NCBI GenBank assembly: GCA_031082125.1
Contig: JAVHLM010000007.1
Span: 210,235-274,234, forward strand
Reading direction: 5' to 3'
Length of the DNA stretch: 64,000 nt
Source: Candidatus Eremiobacterota bacterium
GTDB taxonomy: Bacteria > Vulcanimicrobiota > CADAWZ01 > Ess09-12
The translations under genes were made by a program, and so were the position numbers. Every line of letters begins with the position of its first letter. Position 1 is the stretch's first letter. The notes beneath the pieces are model-generated. The model did not search any database. It saw nothing but the letters and a program-made list of their open reading frames with translations, and was not told where the DNA came from. Shown piece after piece: positions 53,441-62,586 of the stretch.

Positions 53441-54211
53441 ATGGAGAAGGTATTTGAAAAACCAGTATCAATTGACGAAAAGCATTTCAGCTACTGCGCC
53501 GGGTGCACTCACGGCATCATCCACCGCCTCATCGCCGAATCGATTGATGAGCTGGGGATCCGCGAGAGGACCGTGGGAGTGTCTCCCGTCGGATGCGCCG
53601 TTTTTGCCTACGAATTTTTCAATTTTGACTGCGTGGGCGCCGCCCACGGGAGGGCTCCTGCAGTGGCCACGGGTATCAAGCGGTCAAGGCCTGACTGCAT
53701 TGTCTTCACTTACCAGGGCGACGGCGATCTTGCCGCAATCGGGACCGCCGAGATCGTCCACGCTGCCACGAGGGGCGAAAAGATAACGGTCATATTCGTC
53801 AACAACGCCATCTACGGGATGACCGGCGGCCAGATGGCGCCCACCACCCTTATCGGCCAATACTCGGAGACCACGCCCTACGGCAGGAAGGCTGAGCTCC
53901 ATGGCTTTCCGATAAAGGTCTCGGAAATGCTCTCGACCCTCGAGGGCGCGCAATTCATCCAGCGGGTCACCGTCATGAACCCCGCCTCGGTCATCAAGGC
54001 AAAGCAGGCCATCAAGAAGGCTTTCAAGAACCAGGTGGACGGCAAGGGCTTCAACCTGGTGGAAATACTCTCCACGTGCCCTTCATGCTGGGGAATGGCG
54101 CCCCTCAAGGCGCTTGACTGGCTCAAAGAGAACATGATCCCCGTGTTCCCCCTTGGTGTTTACAAGGACAGGGATGCCGGGGAGGCCGCCGGAGCAAAGG
54201 CGGAAGAATGA
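53441..54211 (+). CDS. korB: 2-oxoacid:ferredoxin oxidoreductase beta subunit
   Basis: This 256-residue subunit binds the diphosphate of thiamine diphosphate. It has FSYCAGCTHGIIHRL, HGRAPAVATGIKRSRPD and the TPP motif running from YQGDGDLAAIG to VNNAIYGMTGGQMAPTT. A nearby WGMAPLKAL lies in the C-terminal region. GGAAGGAGGA at about 53425-53434 supports the ATG. It lies between korA and korC. Confidence 0.96.
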   Translation: MEKVFEKPVSIDEKHFSYCAGCTHGIIHRLIAESIDELGIRERTVGVSPVGCAVFAYEFFNFDCVGAAHGRAPAVATGIKRSRPDCIVFTYQGDGDLAAIGTAEIVHAATRGEKITVIFVNNAIYGMTGGQMAPTTLIGQYSETTPYGRKAELHGFPIKVSEMLSTLEGAQFIQRVTVMNPASVIKAKQAIKKAFKNQVDGKGFNLVEILSTCPSCWGMAPLKALDWLKENMIPVFPLGVYKDRDAGEAAGAKAEE

Positions 54212-54239
54212 AAAGCCCATTGAAAGGGAGGTGCTTACC

Positions 54240-54782
54240 ATGCACGAAGAACTGATTATTGCCGGATTCGGCGGCCAGGGCGTGATGCTCATAGGCCAGC
54301 TTCTCACTTATTCAGGAATGAGCGAAGGAAAGAACGTGCTCTGGATGCCTGCATACGGCCCCGAGACGAGAGGAGGCTTCGCCAACTGCACCGTCATCAT
54401 CTCAGAGCAGGAGATTTACGCGCCCATCATCTCCAAGCCTCTCTCGCTCATCATCATGAACCTTCCCTCCCTGGACAAATTTGAGGATTCCCTCAAGAGC
54501 GGCGGCCTCATCGTGGTAAACAAGTCGCTTGTCAACAGGGAAGTGAAGAGGAGCGACGTGGAAACCGTCATGATCCCCGCCACTGAGATTGCCACTGAGA
54601 TGGGCAACGTGAGGGCTGCCAACATGGTGGCCCTGGGCGCCTATATCGAAAAGCGGGGCTCCGTCTCCTTTGAGAGTGTCATGGAAGCACTTCCCAAGAT
54701 GTTTCCCGGCAAGGAGAAGATAATTCCTCTCAACAGGGAAGCCCTGAAAAAGGGAGCAGAATTCGTGAAAGTAAGCGCATAG
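54240..54782 (+). CDS. korC: 2-oxoacid:ferredoxin oxidoreductase gamma subunit
   Basis: This is the 180-residue gamma subunit, with IIAGFGGQGVMLIGQLLTYS, PAYGPETRGGFANCTVIIS and GNVRAANMVALGAYIEK. AAGGGAGGTG at 54224-54232 decides ATG 54240. The longer frame back to 54153 overlaps korB and is rejected. It completes the four-subunit kor cluster. The following radical SAM gene starts 20 bases later, so the transcript may continue. Confidence 0.95.
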   Translation: MHEELIIAGFGGQGVMLIGQLLTYSGMSEGKNVLWMPAYGPETRGGFANCTVIISEQEIYAPIISKPLSLIIMNLPSLDKFEDSLKSGGLIVVNKSLVNREVKRSDVETVMIPATEIATEMGNVRAANMVALGAYIEKRGSVSFESVMEALPKMFPGKEKIIPLNREALKKGAEFVKVSA

Positions 54783-54802
54783 CCCCGCCGGGGTGAGGGT
54801 CC

Positions 54803-57355
54803 GTGACAGAATCACTGCATATGGAATCTCTTGAAAAGCTTCTAGCCCCCTGCACCCGCCCGGCTCGCTACTTCGGCACGGAGCTGAACGCTTCGCACAA
54901 GGAATGGGATGAGGCCCGCCTCAGGGTTGCCCTTGTATTCCCCGACACCTACGAGATCGGCCAGTCGGGCCTGGGCCTCAAGATCCTTTACGGCATCATC
55001 GCGGGAGACCCCGATACTCTCGTTGAGAGGGCTTTCGCTCCCTGGGTCGATGCCGAGGAAAGGCTCAGGGAGGCCTCCCGGCCCCTCTTCTCCCTTGAAT
55101 CGGCACGGCCCCTCGCGGACTTTGACCTCCTGGGATTCACCCTGCCTTACGAGATGACTTATTCCAACGTCCTCAATATCCTGGACCTGGCCCATATCCC
55201 CCTGAGGGCCGGGGACCGGGGCGATGGCTTCCCCCTCATTGCGGGCGGCGGTTCCTGCGTGTTCAATGCCGAGCCCCTGGCGGACTTTTTTGACTTTTTT
55301 GTCCTGGGGGAAGGGGAAGAGGTCATTGTGGAGATTCTCTCCCTGCTGAAGGAATGGAAGAGGGAGTCAGGCAAAAAGGCCGAGCTCCTCCCAAGGCTTG
55401 CCGGGATCCGCGGCGTCTATGTGCCCGGCTTCTATGAGGCGACCTACGATGAGCAAGGCAATTTTGCCGGCCTGACGGCCACTCATCAGTCTGCACCTCT
55501 CATGATTGAGAGGAGGGCCGTGAGCTCCCTCGAGGAGGCATACTATCCCACGAACCCCGTGGTCCCCTTCGTGGAGACAGTGCATGACAGGATAATGCTG
55601 GAGATATTCAGGGGCTGCACAAGGGGGTGCCGCTTCTGCCAGGCGGGAATGATATACCGGCCTGTAAGGGAGAGGTCTCTACAGAGGCTTCTGGATCTTG
55701 CGAGGGAGTCCATAAGGAGGACTGGATACGAGGAAATCTCCCTTGTGTCCCTTTCCTGCTCTGATTACAGCGCCATCAGGGAGCTTGTGGCACTTCTCCA
55801 GAAAGAATATGCTGACCGCTACATAGAGATAAGCCTTCCCAGCCTGAGGATTGACGCCTTTTCGCTGGGTCTTGCCAAGGTGGTGCAGCGCTACCGCCGC
55901 AGCTCCCTCACCTTCGCCCCCGAGGTGGGAACGGAAAAGATGCGGCGCCTCATCAACAAGGGCGGCTCCGAGGAAGACGTGCTTCAGACAATGAGGCATG
56001 CGAAAGACGAGGGCTGGAAGTCACTGAAGCTCTATTTCATGGTGGGCCTTCCCGGCGAGGAAGACGATGATATAGTGGGCATCACCAGGCTTGTCTGGAA
56101 AATCCTCCAGGAAACAGGGCTCCGCCTCACCGTCTCGGTATCATCGTTTGTACCCAAGCCCTGGACCACTTTCCAGCGCGACAGATTTCTGCCCCCCGCC
56201 GCGCTCAGGGAGAAGCATGCCGTCATCAAGAGGCTTCTGCGCCATGGGAAGATTACCATTGGCTTTCACAACCCTGAGCTCTCCTTTCTTGAAGCGGTCT
56301 TTTCCCGCGGTGACCGTAGGCTTGGGAGGGTTCTCCTCGAGGCCTGCAAGCTTGGCTGCAAGTTTGACGGCTGGAATGACCGTTTTGATTTCGGAAAATG
56401 GATGAAGGCCTTTGAAAACGCCTCTGTGGACCCAGGCCATTTCACCAGAGAGAGAGCCCCTGGCGAGGCCCTCCCATGGGACCATCTCGGCAGTGACGCT
56501 CAGAGAGCCTTCCTGCAGAGAGACAGGGAAAAGGCTGCGGCCGGCGAAGCTCTTGCCGACTGCAGGCAGGGAAGCTGCACGGGCTGCAGTTTATGCAGCG
56601 GTGATATTCCGGAGAGGAGAGAGAGCCATGACGGCGATGAGCCAATGCTTGAAGAACTGCCGCCCCTGGCCTGCGCCACCAGGCCTGTGCAGAGACTCAG
56701 GATCGGCCATACCAAGGAGGCGCCCGTAAGGCTCATTTCCCACCTGGACCTGCTGAGAACTTTTCAAAGGGCGGTGAGAAGGGCCAATCTCCCCGTGGCA
56801 TACACTGAAGGCTTTCATCCCAGGATGCGCCTCTCACCCGGTCCGGCCCTTTCGCTTGGTTACACGAGCAAGGCCGAATGGATCGATATTGATCTCAGAG
56901 AGGCCCTCGATCCCGCCGAGGGGAAGAGAAGGCTTCAGGAAAGCCTTCCCCGCGGCATCAGCATCTTTGAGCTGAAAGAGTTCCCTCTCGGCGGGGAGCC
57001 ACTTTCTGAGAGTATTCACATGGCCTCTTATCGCATGACATTGCTGTGCCGTGATGTCACCTCTGCCTGCTCTGTTCCCGCGGTGGTCGCCGATCTCATG
57101 GGGAGCCCGGAAATTATGGCGGCACGAAAGGGTAAGGAACTGGACGTAAGGCCTCTGGTAGCATCACTCGAGGTGCTCTCCACCGAGGGAGAGATAGTGG
57201 TGCTTGAGGCCCGGCTGAAAATAACGGGTACCGCGTCGGCAAAGCCCCAGGACATTCTTGATTTTTTTGAAAAAAGGGGCCTGGCATATCTTGAGTGCCA
57301 GGTCGAGAGGACAGGGCTTTACGTGAAGAAGGGGAGCCTCTGGGATGCCCCTTAG
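54803..57355 (+). CDS. Radical SAM protein fused to a radical-SAM-linked DUF2344 domain
   Basis: This 850-residue fusion combines a TIGR03960-type radical SAM protein (about 1-620) and TIGR03936/DUF2344 (about 635-845). The first part has a B12-binding-like N-terminus (VALVFPDTYEIGQSGLGLKI), the cluster-binding CxxxCxxC as C272, C276, C279 (GCTRGCRFCQAG), and GLPGEEDDDIVGI. The second has RLIGHTKEAP-like RIGHTKEAPVRLISHLDLL and AYTEGFHPRMRLSPGPALSL. In many genomes these are two adjacent genes before rng. Its reaction is unassigned. GTG 54803 and ATG 54821 are both possible starts. Confidence 0.9.
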   Translation: MTESLHMESLEKLLAPCTRPARYFGTELNASHKEWDEARLRVALVFPDTYEIGQSGLGLKILYGIIAGDPDTLVERAFAPWVDAEERLREASRPLFSLESARPLADFDLLGFTLPYEMTYSNVLNILDLAHIPLRAGDRGDGFPLIAGGGSCVFNAEPLADFFDFFVLGEGEEVIVEILSLLKEWKRESGKKAELLPRLAGIRGVYVPGFYEATYDEQGNFAGLTATHQSAPLMIERRAVSSLEEAYYPTNPVVPFVETVHDRIMLEIFRGCTRGCRFCQAGMIYRPVRERSLQRLLDLARESIRRTGYEEISLVSLSCSDYSAIRELVALLQKEYADRYIEISLPSLRIDAFSLGLAKVVQRYRRSSLTFAPEVGTEKMRRLINKGGSEEDVLQTMRHAKDEGWKSLKLYFMVGLPGEEDDDIVGITRLVWKILQETGLRLTVSVSSFVPKPWTTFQRDRFLPPAALREKHAVIKRLLRHGKITIGFHNPELSFLEAVFSRGDRRLGRVLLEACKLGCKFDGWNDRFDFGKWMKAFENASVDPGHFTRERAPGEALPWDHLGSDAQRAFLQRDREKAAAGEALADCRQGSCTGCSLCSGDIPERRESHDGDEPMLEELPPLACATRPVQRLRIGHTKEAPVRLISHLDLLRTFQRAVRRANLPVAYTEGFHPRMRLSPGPALSLGYTSKAEWIDIDLREALDPAEGKRRLQESLPRGISIFELKEFPLGGEPLSESIHMASYRMTLLCRDVTSACSVPAVVADLMGSPEIMAARKGKELDVRPLVASLEVLSTEGEIVVLEARLKITGTASAKPQDILDFFEKRGLAYLECQVERTGLYVKKGSLWDAP

Positions 57356-57487
57356 AGGTATTCTCACCCTTATTTTCACTCTTTCGAAAGGTATTTTCCC
57401 CTTGGAGATTGAATAAGGAGAGATACTTGCCAGTAGAAGCACATAATTAGCATTAATTAATTAATATACAAGAATCCGGAGAACTTT

Positions 57488-60289
57488 GTGGAATTTTTTG
57501 AGCTTGCCAAGAAGCGAGTTTCTGTATTTATTTGGTTTCTTCTGCTGCTTATGGCCTATTTTGCCTGGTCCACCCCCGATGCCAGGCTGAGATGGCCCGT
57601 CATCGCAGGAATACTTGGCGCTTTTGCCCTTCTTAACCTCATTCTGGTCATTCCCACAAGGCGGGCGAAAGTGGATTCGATCCTTTTCTTTCTCATTCTC
57701 ACCGGTTTTACGTTCCTTATCACCTTCTATATTGTTGAGCTCGGCCCCAAGGCCAACCTTACCATTCTTTCTCTGCTCTATCTTTTTCCCCTCATTGCCG
57801 TGAGCCTCACCTTTGAAATCTACGAGGCCCTCCTCATGGTCCTTATCATCGCCGTGCTGGAAGTCGCGGCGGCTTTTCTGAAAACCCTCTCTTTCCAGAA
57901 TCTCCTCAGCCCTGAGACTTTCGGGAGAATTGCCTATTATGTCATAATAGCCGTCGTGGTAAATTATTTCCTTGCCGAGAACAGGAAGGATCTGAAACGC
58001 CGGGACAAGGAGGTCATGGAGCTCAGGAAGAGCATCTCTACCCTGGATACGTCCCACCACAAGCTTGAAGGCGAAAAGGCAGAGATAGAGCAGGTGCGGC
58101 AGATGCTCGACCGTGAGATCCGCCACAGTGATACGATTTTAAAGATTTCAAAGACCTTCACCCAGACTCTCGAGCTCCAGGAGATCCTCTCCCATATCCT
58201 GGGTACCATCAAGGAGTTTCTTGGTTTCCAGACCGCCGGCATCTTTATTGACGACAAGCAGAAAAAGGAGATTTACTGCGCCACCGCTGACGGCCACTAC
58301 AAGGAGGCCATGGAGAAACAGGCCGAAGATGCCTCGACGTGCATGCCGGGAATTGCCATCAGGCGCAACGAGGCCATTATAGTGAATGACATATCGCAGG
58401 ATCCCCGCTTTTCAAGCATAGCGGCCTCTACGCAGACACGGTCGGCGCTCTATATGCCTATTGCCGTTGAGAACGAGGTATACGGGAGCATATGCCTCTG
58501 GAGCGCTGAAGCAGACGCCTATACCGAGAAGAGCCTCACCTTTCTTACCGCTATCATTCACGAAGCCGCAAGAGCCATAAAGAATGCGGAGCTCTACAAG
58601 ACCCTCGATATAAGGCTCAATTTCATCGTAGCCCTCTGGAACACTTCCAAGAACCTTGCCTCTGTAGTCGATCTCTCCAGTAAAGACAAACGCTCGGTCC
58701 TTCAGAATGTATTTGAGACAGTGAAGGTCCTCTTTGAGGTTGACGGCGTGATCTTCTACCTTTACCACAGAGAGACGGGGAGCCTTGTCCCTTCAATCTT
58801 CAGCGGGATTTTTCTGGATGTGGACATTACCGACACCTTTCAGGAGAACGTCCAGATCCTTGCCGAGTCTTCGCCCGGCAGGTTCCAGGAAGTGGAGCTG
58901 AAGGACCTTATATTCCCGCAGCAAAAAGTGGGCGAGCACAAGCTCCTTGAGTCATCATTCCAGATCGGAAACCTTGCGATGAGCTCCCAGAAAAAGCTTT
59001 TCGGCCCCTTTCTCGATGCGGGGAGCGTGATGTCCCTTTACTGGGCACCGCTGCTTGGGAAAGAGCGGACAATCGGCGCCGTCGTCTTTCTCTCAAAGAA
59101 AGTCAAAGAGTGGACCAGGGAAGAATCACAGTGGATTGATATTTTCAGGAATATGATCTCCCTCAATATCGAGAGCATCAATCTTCTTGAAGATATCTTC
59201 AGCGAGAAGAACCAGCTTGAAGTGCTTTTCGACAGCATGCCCGAGGGAGTTTACACTACCGACAAGGATAGAAAGGTTCTCACGTGGAACAAGGGTGCCT
59301 TCAAGATTACCGGCTGGGCCGCCTCGGAGACCATAGGAAAAGAATGCTCCCTCTTCATAAAGTGCCAGAACGTTGACTATGAGAAGTGCGAAAAGGAATG
59401 CTATATCCGCATGTGCGCGGTGAAAGGGGAAAAGAAGGAGTCTGACATTGAGAACGTATTCATAATGTCGAAAAATGGCGAGAGGGTCCCTGCCTACATT
59501 ACGGCGGCCCCTGTCTATGGGAAAGGGAAGCAGGTGAGCGGCAGCCTCGTCGTTTTCAGGGATATCACGAGAGAGAAAGAGATCGAGAAGATGAAAGAGG
59601 AGTTTCTTGCCACGATAACCCACGATCTCAAGAGCCCCCTTGCTTCCATCATGGGCTACTCGGAGCTGCTCACCAATCCCAAGCTTGGCGAGCTGAACAA
59701 GAAGCAGAAGGATTTCGCCGAGGCGATAATGAGAGGCGGCAAGACCCTCCAGATTCTTATCAGTAATATCCTCTCAAGCTCCCGCCTGGAAAGCGGGCAG
59801 ATGCAGTATAGCATGTACGATTTCAGCGTGAATGAGCTTTTTGATGAGCTCCACGAGATGTTTCTCCCAATTACCTCCCATAAGAAGATCAACCTGGCCA
59901 CTCAGATTGATCACCAGTACGTGGCTCATGGCGACAAGGAAAAGATCAAGGAAGTGATTACCAACCTCATCAGCAACGCCGTAAAATTTACCCCCGAGAA
60001 GGGGACTATCACCCTCATAGGCGAATGGGACCAGGATAAAGTGCGGATCTCTATCGATGATACGGGCAAAGGCATCCCCGAGGAAGAGATCCCCCGACTG
60101 TTTCTGAAATTTGCCCAGCTCAAGGGCGAGAAGCAGGGAACAGGCCTGGGGCTTTTCATCATCAAGAAGATCATGGAGGCCCACGGCCAGGAGATATCGG
60201 TGAAGAGCACCGTGGGGAAGGGGAGCACCTTCATGTTCCACCTTGAGGGGAGAGCGTTGAAAAAGGAAACCCAGGAGGCCAATGTTTAA
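57488..60289 (+). CDS. Large membrane GAF-GAF-PAS sensor histidine kinase (GTG start)
   Basis: This 933-residue sensor has about six hydrophobic segments (residues 12-165), a coiled coil about 170-220, GAF1 about 225-360, and a GAF-like domain about 385-575. A PAS domain at about 585-695 has a cysteine cluster (GKECSLFIKCQN, YEKCEKECYIRMCAV). HisKA carries H712 in ATITHDLKSPLAS, and the HATPase has NLISNAVKFTPEKG, DTGKGIPEEE and GTGLGLFIIKKI. A GGAGAA is spaced for GTG 57488. The leader is AT-rich (TTAATTAATTAATA, 57453-57466). It overlaps rng by eight bases. No regulator partner is nearby. Confidence 0.93.
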   Translation: MEFFELAKKRVSVFIWFLLLLMAYFAWSTPDARLRWPVIAGILGAFALLNLILVIPTRRAKVDSILFFLILTGFTFLITFYIVELGPKANLTILSLLYLFPLIAVSLTFEIYEALLMVLIIAVLEVAAAFLKTLSFQNLLSPETFGRIAYYVIIAVVVNYFLAENRKDLKRRDKEVMELRKSISTLDTSHHKLEGEKAEIEQVRQMLDREIRHSDTILKISKTFTQTLELQEILSHILGTIKEFLGFQTAGIFIDDKQKKEIYCATADGHYKEAMEKQAEDASTCMPGIAIRRNEAIIVNDISQDPRFSSIAASTQTRSALYMPIAVENEVYGSICLWSAEADAYTEKSLTFLTAIIHEAARAIKNAELYKTLDIRLNFIVALWNTSKNLASVVDLSSKDKRSVLQNVFETVKVLFEVDGVIFYLYHRETGSLVPSIFSGIFLDVDITDTFQENVQILAESSPGRFQEVELKDLIFPQQKVGEHKLLESSFQIGNLAMSSQKKLFGPFLDAGSVMSLYWAPLLGKERTIGAVVFLSKKVKEWTREESQWIDIFRNMISLNIESINLLEDIFSEKNQLEVLFDSMPEGVYTTDKDRKVLTWNKGAFKITGWAASETIGKECSLFIKCQNVDYEKCEKECYIRMCAVKGEKKESDIENVFIMSKNGERVPAYITAAPVYGKGKQVSGSLVVFRDITREKEIEKMKEEFLATITHDLKSPLASIMGYSELLTNPKLGELNKKQKDFAEAIMRGGKTLQILISNILSSSRLESGQMQYSMYDFSVNELFDELHEMFLPITSHKKINLATQIDHQYVAHGDKEKIKEVITNLISNAVKFTPEKGTITLIGEWDQDKVRISIDDTGKGIPEEEIPRLFLKFAQLKGEKQGTGLGLFIIKKIMEAHGQEISVKSTVGKGSTFMFHLEGRALKKETQEANV

Positions 60290-61955
60290 AGAGATCCTGA
60301 TAAGTATCGATGACCTTGAGACCAGGGTGGCCATCCTGGAAGACGGCCAGCTCATGGAGATCTCTTTTGCCCGGGAAGAACGCCTCATAGGCAGCATCTA
60401 CAAGGGCAAGGTGGCCAATATCCTTCCCGGAATGCAGGCAGCCTTCGTGGACATTGGCCTTGAGCGAAACGCCTTCCTTTGCATGGATGACGCATCGGCA
60501 ATCCTTGGTGAAGACGAGTCCATTGATGTCCGCCATCTCTCCATCAAGGACATTCTGAAGGTGAACCAGGAGACGCTTGTGCAGATCATCAAGGAGTCCA
60601 TAGGCACGAAGGGCGCCCGCGTCACCACCCATATAACCCTCCCCGGCAGATACCTGGTGCTGCTCCCGACGGCGCAATACATAGGTGTCTCCAGGAGGAT
60701 AGAAGATGAAAAGGAGAGGGAGCGCCTCAAGAAGATGGCGGAATCCATAAGGACCAGCGAGTTCGGCCTTATAGTGAGGACCGCCGCCGAGGGAAGGGAT
60801 CAGGAGGATCTTGAGAAGGACTTTCAGTTTCTTGTCAAGCTCTGGGAAAAAATACAGAACACCTCCAAAAAGAACAGGGCACCAGCCCTCATTCACCAGG
60901 AGCTTACCCTTGTATACAAGATAATAAGGGATATCTTCACGCCTGAGGTGGACAGGCTCATCATTGATTCAAAAAGCGAGTATGAAAAAGTTTCGGAACT
61001 CATTGACATCATCTCCCCGCGTCTCAAGTCGCGGATGCATCTTTTCAACGACAGGCGCTCCCTTTTTGAGGCATACGGCCTGGAGGCAGAGATTGAAAAG
61101 GCTCTCCGCAGGAAGGTATGGCTCGATTCAGGAGGATATCTCATCATCGACAAGACAGAAGCCCTCACGGTCATTGACATCAACACCGGCAAATTCATAG
61201 GCAAGACAAGCCTTGCAGATACCATCCTGAAGACCAACCTTGAGGCGGTGCCGGAAATAGCGCGGCAGCTGAGATTGCGCGACCTGGGAGGAATCATCAT
61301 CATAGATTTCATCGATATGGAGCGTGCTGAAGACAGGCAGCGAGTTCTCGCCGAGCTTGCCGAGCACCTCAAGCTCGACAGGACCAAGACTCACCTCGTC
61401 GGAATCACCGAACTGGGCCTTGTGCAGCTCACCAGGAAGAGGATGAACAGGGACATCGATGAGTATCTCAGGGAGCCATGCCCTTACTGTGCAGGCAGGG
61501 GCAGGGTGAACTCACTGAAGACGATGAGAATCCAGTGCGAGCGGGAGATCAGGAAACTGGCCTTTCAGACTCCCTGCGAGAGCATCCTTGTGGAAGTGAG
61601 CCCGAAGCTTGCCACTGAGCTTCTCGGCTGGGAAGGGGAGGACCTTGACCGGCTCGAAAAGGCAACGGAAAAGACGATCCACCTCTGTGCCCTTGTGGAT
61701 GGCCATATTGAGAAGGTGAAAATTGAGGAGATCCAGGGTAAAAAGGCCGAAGTGCCTCTCGTGAAGATTGCTGCCGGTGATGAGATGGAAGTGACAATTC
61801 TGGATATTTTCGGGAATAATTTTCAGAACGGCCTCGCCGTGTTCAGGCAGAAGGTCATGGAAATTGCCATGGGCGGCAACAGGATCGGTGAAACCCTCAG
61901 CGTGGCGGTGACGGCCGTCCATCGCCACTATATGCAGGCCCAGATAAGAGAATAG
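60282..61955 (+). CDS. rng: Ribonuclease G (RNase E/G family)
   Basis: This endoribonuclease acts in rRNA maturation and mRNA decay. The 557-residue product has an S1 domain at about 35-120 (GSIYKGKVANILPGMQAAFV, DIGLERNAFL), catalytic aspartates in LTVIDINTGKF and IIIIDFIDMERAEDRQRV, and the zinc-link CPYCAGRGRV near residue 405. Beyond the usual end near 490, it carries an extra C-terminal domain (AAGDEMEVTILDIFGNNFQN) that looks TRAM- or OB-like. It follows a radical SAM fusion and a sensor kinase gene. No rplU-rpmA follows. Confidence 0.94.
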   Translation: MFKEILISIDDLETRVAILEDGQLMEISFAREERLIGSIYKGKVANILPGMQAAFVDIGLERNAFLCMDDASAILGEDESIDVRHLSIKDILKVNQETLVQIIKESIGTKGARVTTHITLPGRYLVLLPTAQYIGVSRRIEDEKERERLKKMAESIRTSEFGLIVRTAAEGRDQEDLEKDFQFLVKLWEKIQNTSKKNRAPALIHQELTLVYKIIRDIFTPEVDRLIIDSKSEYEKVSELIDIISPRLKSRMHLFNDRRSLFEAYGLEAEIEKALRRKVWLDSGGYLIIDKTEALTVIDINTGKFIGKTSLADTILKTNLEAVPEIARQLRLRDLGGIIIIDFIDMERAEDRQRVLAELAEHLKLDRTKTHLVGITELGLVQLTRKRMNRDIDEYLREPCPYCAGRGRVNSLKTMRIQCEREIRKLAFQTPCESILVEVSPKLATELLGWEGEDLDRLEKATEKTIHLCALVDGHIEKVKIEEIQGKKAEVPLVKIAAGDEMEVTILDIFGNNFQNGLAVFRQKVMEIAMGGNRIGETLSVAVTAVHRHYMQAQIRE

Positions 61956-61967
61956 GGGAGAGGCAAT

Positions 61968-62486
61968 TTATTCTTCTATCTGCGGCTCCAGGGGCTTTTT
62001 GGTGAGCTCGTCGTGGATGTCCAGGGGACCCTCGGATTCTTCAAGCCTCATGTCAAGGAGCTTCGGCTCGCCCAGTTTCTTCACTTTCGTCATATCGGAC
62101 TTGGTCTTTTCTCCCTTTATCTGCTCGCGCACAATGGCTTCCGCCGCCCTGAGTGATTCCTCGGACATCGGGGGGCCTTCTTTAAGGATTTCTGCAGGCT
62201 GACGGTCACTCTTCTGCTCTCCTGCGGGACCAACGGGCGATGGAGCCCTGTCAGGCCCTTTTTTTAAAGCGGGCGCTTTGTCTTCTTTCGAGATGCCCGG
62301 TGCCTGGCGGCCCTGGCTCAGCTCAACTTTCTCCTGGGGGTCGGCCGAGGTTTTGTGGCGCTCCTCATCAGCTTTCCCTGAGGTGGCGGCGCCGAAGAGG
62401 CTTGCCGCCGTTTTCCCCCCTTCCTGCTGGATCCTGTTCAAATGTGCCTGAATGTTCGATGACTGAAGGTTGTCCATCAGCGCCAT
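61968..62486 (-). CDS. Disordered low-complexity protein of unknown function
   Basis: This 172-residue protein is rich in Lys, Glu, Pro, Ala and Gln with almost no hydrophobic core (PSPVGPAGEQKSDRQPAEIL). A helical N-terminus (NLQSSNIQAHLNRIQQEGGK) is the only ordered-looking part. There is no signal peptide or membrane segment. AAAGGAG is spaced for the ATG. It is transcribed after xer on the same strand, and an inverted TGTTACA repeat lies between them. No family is recognised. Confidence 0.75.
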   Translation of the reverse strand: MALMDNLQSSNIQAHLNRIQQEGGKTAASLFGAATSGKADEERHKTSADPQEKVELSQGRQAPGISKEDKAPALKKGPDRAPSPVGPAGEQKSDRQPAEILKEGPPMSEESLRAAEAIVREQIKGEKTKSDMTKVKKLGEPKLLDMRLEESEGPLDIHDELTKKPLEPQIEE

Positions 62487-62562
62487 CTCCTTTTATATAA
62501 AGATCTCTGCTTTGATCATAACGCCATGACAGGCCTCAGTAAAGGGGCAGCAGCATTTCTCC

Positions 62563-62580
62563 TGTAACAAAAATGTTACA
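62563..62580. promoter_or_regulatory. Perfect TGTAACA-AAAA-TGTTACA inverted repeat
   Basis: TGTAACA (62563-62569) and TGTTACA (62574-62580) are exact inverted arms around four A bases, in the gap between xer and the disordered protein gene. The size suits a dimeric regulator's operator. The same TGTTACA word occurs at 15034-15040 in another promoter region. Confidence 0.5.
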
Positions 62581-62586
62581 TTATGG

